A stretch of 6,628 bases of DNA from Caryophanales bacterium UBA4869 (lineage in GTDB: Bacteria; Bacillota_I; Bacilli_A; RFN20; CAG-288), in the NCBI GenBank assembly GCA_002399505.1, contig DHDT01000054.1, positions 1,750-8,377 of the forward strand, written 5' to 3'. Shown one piece after another: positions 1-6,420 of this stretch. Numbering within the stretch: the stretch's first letter is position 1; the number at the start of each line of letters is the position of its first letter. A program made the position numbers and the translations under genes. The notes below the pieces were generated by a model. It made no database searches, was not told where the DNA came from, and saw only the letters and a program-made list of their open reading frames with translations.

Positions 1-1
1 C

Positions 2-1159
2 CGGGATCTAATCGCCTGCTTTGACGGAAACGGAAGTAATTTCGGAACACATCCTCAGAACGTTCTTCGCGGAATGATCTACGAGAATGATGAAATTCCC
101 TATTTCTACAATCTAGTAGACGAATACAGGCATCTAGCTAAATACAATGACGGTTTTTCCTATAACATGGTCTTTGTAGGACCTGGCTGGCTCAATCAGA
201 TGGGACGCTGGGAAGCTCCTTACAGCCTTCTCAAAAAATCATATGAAGACGGCTTAGGTTATTACGGAAAACTGAAGAAGGAAGGTAAGCTTGTCGATAT
301 GACGATGGAAGAGTTTGGTCATTTCTTCAAAGAAAACAAAGACTACGACGATCCCCAATGCGCTCTGTGGAAAGACATTCTCTACGGCTCTGACAAGCAG
401 TACTTCTGGTATGCCGATCCATTCTTAAGGACCTGCCTTGATTTCAATCAAGGCGGTGCGATGATTGATTTCCGTCCCTATGCCGCCAAGCTTGACTGGA
501 AAGTCGGTATCGGAACTGATCACATCTATGACGCCAGTTATCCTTATCTGATTCAGGCTAATTATCGTGCCGGTTATTTCACTCATTACGCCGGAGCCGG
601 GACTGTCAAATCAGCAAAGGTCATCTACGGAAAAGAAGAGATAGACCTTTGTCTTAAAAGGACTCTCGCCACTTATTCCAAAGTCGGAGAAGACACTTTG
701 ATAACAGCCGACCCCGTTACTCTTCATTTCAGTGACCTGGATGTTGTCATTCAGTCAAAATTCCTGTTTGAAAAAGGCAAAGGCATCATCAAAATTGAAA
801 GAAACATCCTCAATGATATCGGCAAGAACAAGATAACGATTGAGGAATACTTTGCCGGTGCCTTTGGTACTACTGAGTATCAGGAAGATATGAGCAAAAT
901 CATTCTCGGCTGTCTTAAAGAAAAGAAAGACACCCATATCCGCTTCTCTTATAAAGACCGAATGATAAAGAAAGACAATGTATCTTCAATCTACGCGAAG
1001 ATTCCAAACGTCTCAACCTTGCTCTCTATGGGCGGAGACAACGACTCCTGTCTCATCAACGAAGGCTATGCTTTCTCCCCTATCTACCGTCTGGCTTTGA
1101 AGAAGACCTTATCCAAAGGAGGAATGTCAACATGGCTGAAAGTAAGAAAAGCCGACTGA
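2..1159 (+). CDS. Unrecognised protein, 5'-truncated at the window edge; possible carbohydrate-active enzyme
   Basis: The frame is open from the first bases with no stop, 24 codons before the first ATG at 74, so this is the C-terminal 385 residues of a longer protein whose start is outside the window. I do not recognise the family. The visible part begins with a segment containing FDGNGSNFGTHPQN and, about 50 residues on, VFVGPGWLNQMGRWEAP, then a helix-like stretch ending in the phrase KLVDMTMEEFGHFF. From about residue 125 it changes to alternating hydrophobic/polar, strand-rich sequence with an aromatic/Gly-rich block (GGAMIDFRPYAA; YRAGYFTHYAGAG), which looks like a beta-sandwich. A barrel followed by a beta-sandwich would resemble GH38/GH57-like or deacetylase-like enzymes, but this is only an architectural impression. 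No membrane segment is seen in this part. It overlaps the next gene by 28 nt and lies in the galactan operon, so a role in handling galactan-derived sugars is inferred from context alone. Confidence 0.85.
   Translation, partial: RDLIACFDGNGSNFGTHPQNVLRGMIYENDEIPYFYNLVDEYRHLAKYNDGFSYNMVFVGPGWLNQMGRWEAPYSLLKKSYEDGLGYYGKLKKEGKLVDMTMEEFGHFFKENKDYDDPQCALWKDILYGSDKQYFWYADPFLRTCLDFNQGGAMIDFRPYAAKLDWKVGIGTDHIYDASYPYLIQANYRAGYFTHYAGAGTVKSAKVIYGKEEIDLCLKRTLATYSKVGEDTLITADPVTLHFSDLDVVIQSKFLFEKGKGIIKIERNILNDIGKNKITIEEYFAGAFGTTEYQEDMSKIILGCLKEKKDTHIRFSYKDRMIKKDNVSSIYAKIPNVSTLLSMGGDNDSCLINEGYAFSPIYRLALKKTLSKGGMSTWLKVRKAD
1115..1122 (+). promoter_or_regulatory. Ribosome binding site of the zinc-ribbon gene, inside the upstream gene
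   Basis: AAAGGAGG lies 9 nt before the ATG at 1132 and is a near-perfect Shine-Dalgarno sequence. It sits within the coding sequence of the preceding gene, where it encodes part of a Ser-Lys-Gly-Gly stretch. This supports the 1132 start and a translated overlap between the two genes. Confidence 0.8.
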
Positions 1160-1392
1160 ACTATCGTTGTCCCTCCTGTTTCAGAAGAGATATCGATATG
1201 GATCTCTTCTATGACGAGGACCGAAACGAATACTACTGTATCCGATGTGGATTTGTCGGCACTGAGGAAGATATCATCCATATCAATGAAGAGACTAAGG
1301 AGAAATACAAAAACATCAATAAGAGAGTCGTCGAATTCAACGATGACGACAAACCTATCACCTATAAAGAACACAAAAAAGGAGAATTCTAA
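1132..1392 (+). CDS. Small zinc-ribbon protein (86 aa), function unknown
   Basis: The protein has one four-cysteine metal site: C13-P-S-C16 and C36-I-R-C39-G, i.e. CxxC, 19 residues, CxxC, the spacing and knuckle form of a zinc ribbon. The residues between the pairs (around IDMDLFYDEDRNEYY) fit the beta-hairpin of such folds. The remaining half, from about residue 45, is highly charged (KEKYK, NDDDK, KEHKKGE) and probably helical or disordered. There is no signal peptide or membrane segment, so it should be cytoplasmic. The ATG at 1132 is chosen because a strong AAAGGAGG stands 9 nt before it. Zinc ribbons bind nucleic acids or proteins in many unrelated families, and nothing here says which. 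Its placement between an unknown protein and a galactanase suggests either a regulator or an accessory of one of them. It is a real gene and not a shadow: good RBS, conserved-looking Cys pairs, and operon-like spacing on both sides. Confidence 0.85.
   Translation: MAESKKSRLNYRCPSCFRRDIDMDLFYDEDRNEYYCIRCGFVGTEEDIIHINEETKEKYKNINKRVVEFNDDDKPITYKEHKKGEF
1378..1384 (+). promoter_or_regulatory. Ribosome binding site of the GH53 gene
   Basis: AAAGGAG stands 8 nt before the ATG at 1393 and lies in the last codons of the zinc-ribbon gene (Lys-Lys-Gly-Glu). It is the evidence that the galactanase is independently initiated and not a read-through product of the in-frame gene before it. Confidence 0.75.
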
Positions 1393-2529
1393 ATGATTCT
1401 CGGTATTGATACATCGACTTACTTCGAAGAAGAAAACGCCGGTGCCAAATACTTTGGAGAAAACGGTGACTTAGTCGAACCTCTTGATAAGTTTGTAGAA
1501 AACGGCGTCGACTATATGAGAATACGTCTCTGGGTCAATCCCTATTCTGAAAAAGACCACTTACCCTATCTTGGAGGAACCTGCGACTTAGATAACTTTA
1601 TCCGCTTGGCAAAACTGGCCCTGAAGAAAAAATATAAGATCATCCTCGACTTCCACTACAGCGACTTCTGGTGTGATCCTTCTAAGCAGTTCATTCCTAA
1701 AGACTGGGCCAGTCTCAATAAAGAAGAACTGATCAGAAAAATCTATGACTACACTCTTGAGGTACTAAAAACCATCAATAATGAAAACATCCCTCTCTAT
1801 GGAATACAGATAGGAAATGAAATCACTAACGGCATGCTCTGGCCAATAGGCAAGCTCATCGACAAGGGAAAAGACAATAAAAGAGGAAACTATTCCGCCT
1901 TATGTTCTCTCATCAAGAGTGCAGAAAAAGCCTGCAAAATCATCTATCCGAATTCTCTCATCATCTTGCATCTTGAAAGAAGCTGCGATAAGAAGGTCTA
2001 TCATGAATTCTTCGATGAAATGAGAAAGAAACACGTCCATTACGATATCATCGGAGCTTCCTATTATCCTTATTATCACGGAACTATCAAGGATGTCATC
2101 AGCAATCTTGTCAGCCTCAGAAAAGAGTTTCACAAGAAAGTCATGGTGATGGAATTAGGATATGCCTTCACTACTATCGACTACCTGACTGAATACTCCG
2201 GCAATGAAAAGCAGTTAGTCTTAAACGATGAGTTCGTCAAAGACAAAAAACATTACATTCCCTATCCTCTTACTCCTGAGGGACAAAAGGATTTCCTAAA
2301 AGAATTCCTCACCGCCTGCCGTCTTAACAAAATCGACGGTGTCTTCTACTGGGAACCCTTATGGATTCCAGGCAAAAACATCTGCTGGACATCAAAAGAA
2401 GGTCAGGAATACATCAACGAAACATTCAAATCTACCAGAAATGAATGGGCTAATCAGGCTTTATATGACTATAAGGGACAGGCTCTAATTGCCTTAGATG
2501 TATTCAGTAACAAAGGAGAAAAAATATGA
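1393..2529 (+). CDS. GH53 arabinogalactan endo-beta-1,4-galactanase, apparently cytoplasmic
   Basis: Glycoside hydrolase family 53 enzyme that cleaves internal beta-1,4-galactosidic bonds in galactan or its oligosaccharides (EC 3.2.1.89 activity of the family). The 378 residues form one (beta/alpha)8-barrel domain with the family landmarks in order: G4-I-D near the N-terminus, MRIRLWVNPY (42-51), LDFHYSDFW(93)CDPSKQ, QIGNEITNGMLWP (139-151) with Glu143 as the presumed acid/base, HLERS near 193, IIGASYYPYYHGT (219-231), VMVMELGYAF (250-259) with Glu254 as the presumed nucleophile, and FYWEPLW (318-324). Length is normal for the family. The start at 1393 follows a good AAAGGAG and the protein begins directly with the barrel's first strand, so there is no signal peptide, unlike secreted galactanases such as B. 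subtilis GanB. It therefore probably acts on imported galacto-oligosaccharides. It abuts the zinc-ribbon gene (TAA then ATG, same frame) and overlaps the binding-protein gene by ATGA. Confidence 0.95.
   Translation: MILGIDTSTYFEEENAGAKYFGENGDLVEPLDKFVENGVDYMRIRLWVNPYSEKDHLPYLGGTCDLDNFIRLAKLALKKKYKIILDFHYSDFWCDPSKQFIPKDWASLNKEELIRKIYDYTLEVLKTINNENIPLYGIQIGNEITNGMLWPIGKLIDKGKDNKRGNYSALCSLIKSAEKACKIIYPNSLIILHLERSCDKKVYHEFFDEMRKKHVHYDIIGASYYPYYHGTIKDVISNLVSLRKEFHKKVMVMELGYAFTTIDYLTEYSGNEKQLVLNDEFVKDKKHYIPYPLTPEGQKDFLKEFLTACRLNKIDGVFYWEPLWIPGKNICWTSKEGQEYINETFKSTRNEWANQALYDYKGQALIALDVFSNKGEKI
2512..2518 (+). promoter_or_regulatory. Ribosome binding site of the solute-binding protein gene
   Basis: AAAGGAG ends 7 nt before the ATG at 2526 and lies inside the last codons of the GH53 gene (Asn-Lys-Gly-Glu). 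With the ATGA start/stop overlap at 2526-2529 it indicates coupled translation of enzyme and binding protein. Confidence 0.75.
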
Positions 2530-3752
2530 AAAAGAATTTATTCAAAGGTTTAGGTCTCAGCCTCGCCGGACTTTCTATCCTTACCGGATTAGGAAGCTGC
2601 GGAAACAATACCTCATCTGAAGGAATTACCTTAACCATCTGGGAAGATGAATTTAATGCCGAAATGATTGAGACTATGGCGACTGAGTTTATCGGAAACT
2701 ACAAACAGACTTATAAGCTCGCTGACAAGATCACCGTCAAAGTCGTCGATCAGTCCGAGAAAAGTGCCGTTGAAAAGATGAGCACCGTCTCTCCGACTGG
2801 AAACGGACCTGATATCGCCAGCATCACTCACGACACGATACCAAGTGCTGTCAAGGCCGGTCTGATCGATGAAGTCTATAACAAAGCCGACATCATCGAC
2901 CGAGATACCGAAGAAGCCGTCAATGCTGTCACCTATGGCGGAAAAGTCTATGGTTATCCAATCACTGCCGAATCAATGACTCTGATGTATGACAAAAGAC
3001 AGCTCACCTCTTCCGATGTCGTCTCCTTTGATTCCCTGAAGGCTTCAGGAAAGAAAATAGCCTGGGACTTCCAAGTAGATGGCGCCTATTATTGCTACGC
3101 CCTCAATACCGACTCGGTCTTATTCGGAGATGACGGAAAAGACAAAACTAAAGTCGATATCGGAACAACAGCTTCCTGCTCTAATTGGTCTTCCTTCATC
3201 TCGAGTTATACCGATACTGTCTCTTCGATGACTCCTGAGACTTCTATTTCGCAGCTCTCAAGCAAGACCATCGCCGGTGTCATCTCCTCTCCGTTCCTTT
3301 ATTCTTCAGTCGTCGATGCAATCGGAGCTGAAAATGTCGGCCTTGCCGTTCTTCCTTCCTTAAATGGTGTCAGTCTTCGCCCCTTCAGCGGATACAAGTG
3401 CTATGCCGTAAGCAAATATTCCAAGTATCCGGCCCTAGCTCAGTCTTTGGCAAACTATCTGACCAGCGATGACTCACAGGCGGTCAGACTCAATGAGAAA
3501 TCCTATCTGCCCTGTATCAGAGAATACACTTCCGATATGAATGACATCGTAAGCAATGACAAGACGGGAGATCTGCAGGTCTTCAAAGACTCTCTGAATA
3601 ATTCAATCACCATGCCCAATATCGAGGAGATGTCAAACTTCTGGAAACCGATGAATGCCGCCATCAGTGAGTTGTGGGCCTTAAAGGGAACTGCAGTCAG
3701 CACCGAAGCCGTCAAGACCAAGTTTGATGCCGTTACCGAAAAACTCAAATAA
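2526..3752 (+). CDS. Maltose-type ABC transporter solute-binding lipoprotein, probable galacto-oligosaccharide binder
   Basis: Extracellular substrate-binding component of a carbohydrate ABC importer (MalE-like, family 1). Residues 1-24 are a lipoprotein signal peptide: KK near the start, a hydrophobic core (LGLSLAGLSILTGLG) and lipobox L22-G-S-C25, so the mature protein is anchored to the outer face of the membrane through Cys25. A short Asn/Ser/Glu linker follows, then the first strand LTIWED (35-41). Family hallmarks are GPDIASITHDTI (94-105), YGGKVYGYPITAESMTLMYDK (137-157, the hinge region typical of MalE relatives), PFSGYKCYAVSKYSKYP (286-302) and the C-terminal ITMPNIEEMSNFWKPM (361-376). 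The 408-residue length is normal. The following genes encode the matching permeases. Maltodextrin binding cannot be excluded by sequence reading, but the neighbouring galactanase favours beta-1,4-galacto-oligosaccharides, as for GanS (CycB) of B. subtilis. Confidence 0.93.
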   Translation: MKKNLFKGLGLSLAGLSILTGLGSCGNNTSSEGITLTIWEDEFNAEMIETMATEFIGNYKQTYKLADKITVKVVDQSEKSAVEKMSTVSPTGNGPDIASITHDTIPSAVKAGLIDEVYNKADIIDRDTEEAVNAVTYGGKVYGYPITAESMTLMYDKRQLTSSDVVSFDSLKASGKKIAWDFQVDGAYYCYALNTDSVLFGDDGKDKTKVDIGTTASCSNWSSFISSYTDTVSSMTPETSISQLSSKTIAGVISSPFLYSSVVDAIGAENVGLAVLPSLNGVSLRPFSGYKCYAVSKYSKYPALAQSLANYLTSDDSQAVRLNEKSYLPCIREYTSDMNDIVSNDKTGDLQVFKDSLNNSITMPNIEEMSNFWKPMNAAISELWALKGTAVSTEAVKTKFDAVTEKLK

Positions 3753-3757
3753 ACAAA

Positions 3758-3767
3758 AAAGAGGTGA
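3758..3767 (+). promoter_or_regulatory. Ribosome binding site that decides the start of the MalF-type permease
   Basis: AAAGAGGTGA matches the extended Shine-Dalgarno consensus. The GTG at 3764-3766 is part of this site, so it is unlikely to be the start codon even though it opens the longest reading frame. The ATG at 3770, 5 nt after the GAGG core, is preferred. Confidence 0.75.
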
Positions 3768-3769
3768 AT

Positions 3770-5530
3770 ATGAAAGAAGCAGTAACACACGAAAAGAAAA
3801 CCAGGCTTTATTTCTTCAAGCAGCCATTCAGGCACCTGGTTCCCACTTATAACAGCGCTTCGAATTATCGCAAGTTTACCATGCTTCTTAATTTCCTTCT
3901 GCCGGGAATGGGAAACGTCCTTGTGGGAGCAGTTGAAATAGGCTTAGTTGTCTTTTCAGTCTTCATCGCATTGCTAGTCGGAGAAATAAATCTGATTCAG
4001 GCATTTGTCTCAAAAGCAATTTCTCTTTCTCCTGTAGATGCGACTGTCGTATTTGCTCTGCTTAACATCTCTCTTCTAGCCCTCTATTTCAGTTCTTTCA
4101 AACTTAATGTCAGCACCAACTATAAAATAAACAATGACTTGGGAAGACCTAGATCAATCATCCTTGCAGGCTTGAAAGCCTTTGGGAGAAATATCAGGAG
4201 TTTCTTCATGAACCTCTCCTATCAGTTCCACGTCTCCGAAAGAAAAGAAAAGATAGCTCTCGTGTCTTCCTTCTTCCTGATGGGAATTCCCCTGATGTGC
4301 TATAAGGAATTCGTCAAAGGTATCCTCTTCCTTTTGGTTCAGGTTCTGATCACTTCCTTCCTCATCGCAAGAGGAGTCGCCGATATTGAGAATTTCTTTA
4401 TTCTTTCTTCTACTGAATCATTGAATGGTGTGCCGTTATTATACGGAATCATCGCTCTTCTCCTAGTCGTTTTCTTCTTAGTCATGTACTTTCTGAACTA
4501 CAAATCAGTCGTAGACACAGTGACTAGAATCAACGGAAGAAAAGAAGTGGAGACTTATAGAAGAGAGATACATAATCTCGCCAATTCCAAGTTCTATATT
4601 ACCAGTCTTATTGTTCCAGTCCTAGGAACAGTCGCCTTCACTATCATCCCCTTGATATTCATGGTACTGATTGCCTTCACTAACTATTCACTGGTGACTG
4701 CCGAAGGATATAACAACACTAATGCCAATCTCAATATCTTCTTAGACTGGGTCGGCCTCTCAACCTTTGAAAGAGTCTTTACAGAAGGAGCTAACCTTCA
4801 AGACTTGTTAAGTGTCTTCTCCTGGACGATGATCTGGGCCACTATTGCCACTTTCTCCTGTTATTTCGGCGGTCTCTTCTTAGCCATGCTTCTAAACAAA
4901 AAGGCGATAAAAGGAAAAATCATCTATCGATCTCTCTTTGTTGTCGCGATGGCAATGCCTCAGTTTGTCTCCTTATTGACGATGAGGACGATCTTTGATA
5001 CTTATGGTCCCTTGAACTCTCTTCTAGTCAATCTGGGAATCATCAATCAAAACTATGAGTTCTGGATGAATGAGTTCAGTGCCAAGACTCTCATCTTATT
5101 TATCAATATGTGGGTCGGTATTCCTTATTACATGCTTTTGATGAGCGGACTGCTCATAAATATTCCCAATGACTACTATGAGGCGGCGACAATCGACGGA
5201 GCCAGCAAATGGCAGCAGTTCAAACGTATCACCTTCCCTAATATCCTCTACATGACTACTCCCTTATTGATTACTTCCTTTGTCAGCAATATCAATAACT
5301 TCAATGTCATCTACTTTCTGACTAACGGAGGAACAATCGCAAACGGAATCTCAAATACCGCCTTCAAAACCGATATTCTCATCACTTGGCTCTACACTTT
5401 GACTATGAAGAAATACGATTATAACTTCGGTGCAGCCATCGGCATTGTCATGTTCATCCTCTCGGCGACAATCTCCCTGATTGTCTTCAGAAAATCTAAA
5501 GCCTATTCAAATGAAGAGGAGTACAGATAA
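3770..5530 (+). CDS. MalF/GanP-type ABC transporter permease with long duplicated N-terminal region
   Basis: Membrane-spanning subunit of the carbohydrate importer, 586 residues from the ATG at 3770. The C-terminal half (about 275-575) is a standard binding-protein-dependent transport domain: FYITSLIVPVLGT entry helix, membrane segments near 350-376, 388-408, 440-463, 494-516 and 552-574, and the EAA loop YYEAATIDG (469-477) with the trailing P490, which docks on the ATPase. NNFNVIYFLTNGG and TDILITWLYTLT (534-545) are typical of MalF relatives in Bacillota. The N-terminal 270 residues are extra compared with GanP-like permeases of roughly 420 residues. They hold about four more hydrophobic segments (36-70, 92-112, 162-200, 222-243), seemingly two copies of one unit. 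The nearest analogue is the long periplasmic-loop form of E. coli MalF in size only; the arrangement differs. It starts 17 nt after the binding-protein gene and ends 2 nt before the MalG-type gene, its obligate partner. Confidence 0.93.
   Translation: MKEAVTHEKKTRLYFFKQPFRHLVPTYNSASNYRKFTMLLNFLLPGMGNVLVGAVEIGLVVFSVFIALLVGEINLIQAFVSKAISLSPVDATVVFALLNISLLALYFSSFKLNVSTNYKINNDLGRPRSIILAGLKAFGRNIRSFFMNLSYQFHVSERKEKIALVSSFFLMGIPLMCYKEFVKGILFLLVQVLITSFLIARGVADIENFFILSSTESLNGVPLLYGIIALLLVVFFLVMYFLNYKSVVDTVTRINGRKEVETYRREIHNLANSKFYITSLIVPVLGTVAFTIIPLIFMVLIAFTNYSLVTAEGYNNTNANLNIFLDWVGLSTFERVFTEGANLQDLLSVFSWTMIWATIATFSCYFGGLFLAMLLNKKAIKGKIIYRSLFVVAMAMPQFVSLLTMRTIFDTYGPLNSLLVNLGIINQNYEFWMNEFSAKTLILFINMWVGIPYYMLLMSGLLINIPNDYYEAATIDGASKWQQFKRITFPNILYMTTPLLITSFVSNINNFNVIYFLTNGGTIANGISNTAFKTDILITWLYTLTMKKYDYNFGAAIGIVMFILSATISLIVFRKSKAYSNEEEYR
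3875..4543 (+). repeat. Diverged internal duplication in the permease N-terminal region
   Basis: Two protein-level units of about 90-100 residues, roughly residues 36-125 and 160-258 of the permease, share the same order of elements: a basic/polar lead, F-L-(L/M)-(P/M)-G-(M/I), a hydrophobic stretch with EIGLVVF in the first and VKGILFL in the second, a long variable part, then ALYFSSFKLNVSTNYKIN against VMYFLNYKSVVDTVTRIN. Similarity is at the amino-acid pattern level only; there is no obvious nucleotide repeat. Read by eye, boundaries are approximate. Confidence 0.45.
5516..5521 (+). promoter_or_regulatory. Ribosome binding site of the MalG-type permease
   Basis: GAGGAG, within the last codons of the preceding permease gene (Glu-Glu), ends 11 nt before the ATG at 5533. 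The spacing is slightly long, but it is the only good site and no alternative in-frame start upstream is plausible. Confidence 0.55.
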
Positions 5531-5532
5531 CA

Positions 5533-6414
5533 ATGGAAAACATCAAGAGTTTTAAAAGAAGAAAGAAACTTAGTCCTTCTTCCATAAAGAGAAAGAGAAT
5601 CTTCGATGCCATCTGGTCTAACGCCTTAGTCTTCCTCCTCGTCCTCATCTGGATGATACCGATCTTCTGGATTATTGCTTCTTCCTTCTCCGCTGATAAA
5701 GGCTATTCTTCACCAACCTTCTTCCCTACTAGCTACACTCTCAATAACTATAAGACCTTATTCACTGAAACAGAGTTTCCGACCTGGCTTCTTAATACCT
5801 TCATCATTGCCTTATGCAATACCGTCTTAATTACCTTCTTTACTTTAGTTACGGCCTATTGTTTATCCCGATTCAGATTCAATAGTCGCAAGTTCATGAT
5901 CAATGTCTCTTTGATCTTAGGCATGTTCCCTGGCTTTATGCCTATGGTAGCTGTCGACTTCATTCTCAATATGCTAAACCTCATCAACAGTTACTGGGCA
6001 CTATTAGTCTATTATGTCTGTGGAGCCGGATTAGGGTTCTTTGTCTCCAAAGGCTACTTTGATACCATACCTAAAGATATCGATGAAGCCGCTAGACTTG
6101 ATGGAGCTAATCAGTTTGCTACTTTCTTGAGGATCTTTCTACCTTTAGCAAAGCCGATTCTTATCTACACTGCCTTGATGGCCTTTATGGCATATTGGGC
6201 TGATTACATCCTGGCTAGCTTAATCTTAACCGATGATTCTGCTAAGACGGTGGCTGTTGGACTTTACTCCTGGATGGATCCGACTAAGATTAATACTTAC
6301 TTTGGAAAGTTTGCAGCTGGTAGCTGCATAGTCGCTATTCCGATAGTAGGCCTATATATCTCTTTGCAGAAGTGCTTTATTGCTGGTATCTCATCCGGTG
6401 CTGTGAAGGGCTAA
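5533..6414 (+). CDS. MalG/GanQ-type ABC transporter permease
   Basis: Second membrane subunit of the carbohydrate importer, 293 residues, usual for MalG relatives. A very basic N-terminus (KRRKK, KRKR; residues 8-22) precedes the first membrane helix (about 28-52), followed by the short outside segment FFPTSYTLNNYKTLF (63-77), which is characteristic of MalG relatives. The transport domain spans about 85-285, with membrane segments near 87-110, 121-143, 151-171, 208-232 and 262-282. The EAA loop reads DEAARLDGA (184-192) followed by I201-F-L-P204, the contact for the ATPase subunit. It begins 2 nt after the MalF-type gene stop, with which it forms the heterodimeric pore. Substrate assignment to galacto-oligosaccharides rests on the GH53 gene in the operon. 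Codon choice in the second half is visibly more A/T-ending (GCT, TTA) than in the genes upstream. Confidence 0.95.
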   Translation: MENIKSFKRRKKLSPSSIKRKRIFDAIWSNALVFLLVLIWMIPIFWIIASSFSADKGYSSPTFFPTSYTLNNYKTLFTETEFPTWLLNTFIIALCNTVLITFFTLVTAYCLSRFRFNSRKFMINVSLILGMFPGFMPMVAVDFILNMLNLINSYWALLVYYVCGAGLGFFVSKGYFDTIPKDIDEAARLDGANQFATFLRIFLPLAKPILIYTALMAFMAYWADYILASLILTDDSAKTVAVGLYSWMDPTKINTYFGKFAAGSCIVAIPIVGLYISLQKCFIAGISSGAVKG

Positions 6415-6420
6415 AGCAAA

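Noticed and set aside
755..937. 60-codon minus-strand open frame
   Set aside because: It lies wholly within the unrecognised plus-strand gene, has no RBS or motif, and its residues are the antisense of a coding region.
1157..1159. TGA read as tryptophan (Mollicute code)
   Set aside because: Tryptophan is TGG throughout, including catalytic-domain residues, and TGA ends two genes at sensible positions.
1084..1374. 96-codon minus-strand open frame opposite the zinc-ribbon gene
   Set aside because: The plus-strand gene has the Cys motif, a strong RBS and operon spacing; the antisense frame is a Val/Phe/Ser/Asp-rich shadow.
1211..1396. 61-codon plus-strand frame overlapping the zinc-ribbon gene
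   Set aside because: Ser/Thr/Arg-rich alternative-frame translation without RBS; a shadow of the zinc-ribbon gene.
1900..2133. 77-codon minus-strand open frame within the GH53 gene
   Set aside because: Antisense of conserved GH53 barrel sequence; no independent start signals.
2631..2831. 66-codon minus-strand open frame within the binding-protein gene
   Set aside because: Antisense shadow of a clear solute-binding protein gene.
3764..3769. GTG at 3764 as the start of the MalF-type permease
   Set aside because: This GTG is part of the AAAGAGGTGA ribosome binding site; the ATG at 3770 has correct spacing.
3753..3769. The 17-nt gap between binding protein and permease as a terminator or attenuator
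   Set aside because: It is A-rich with no inverted repeat able to form a hairpin; it only holds the ribosome binding site.
3503..3835. 110-codon minus-strand open frame across the binding-protein/permease junction
   Set aside because: It covers the ends of two well-supported plus-strand genes and their ribosome binding site; its hydrophobic look comes from antisense Lys codons.
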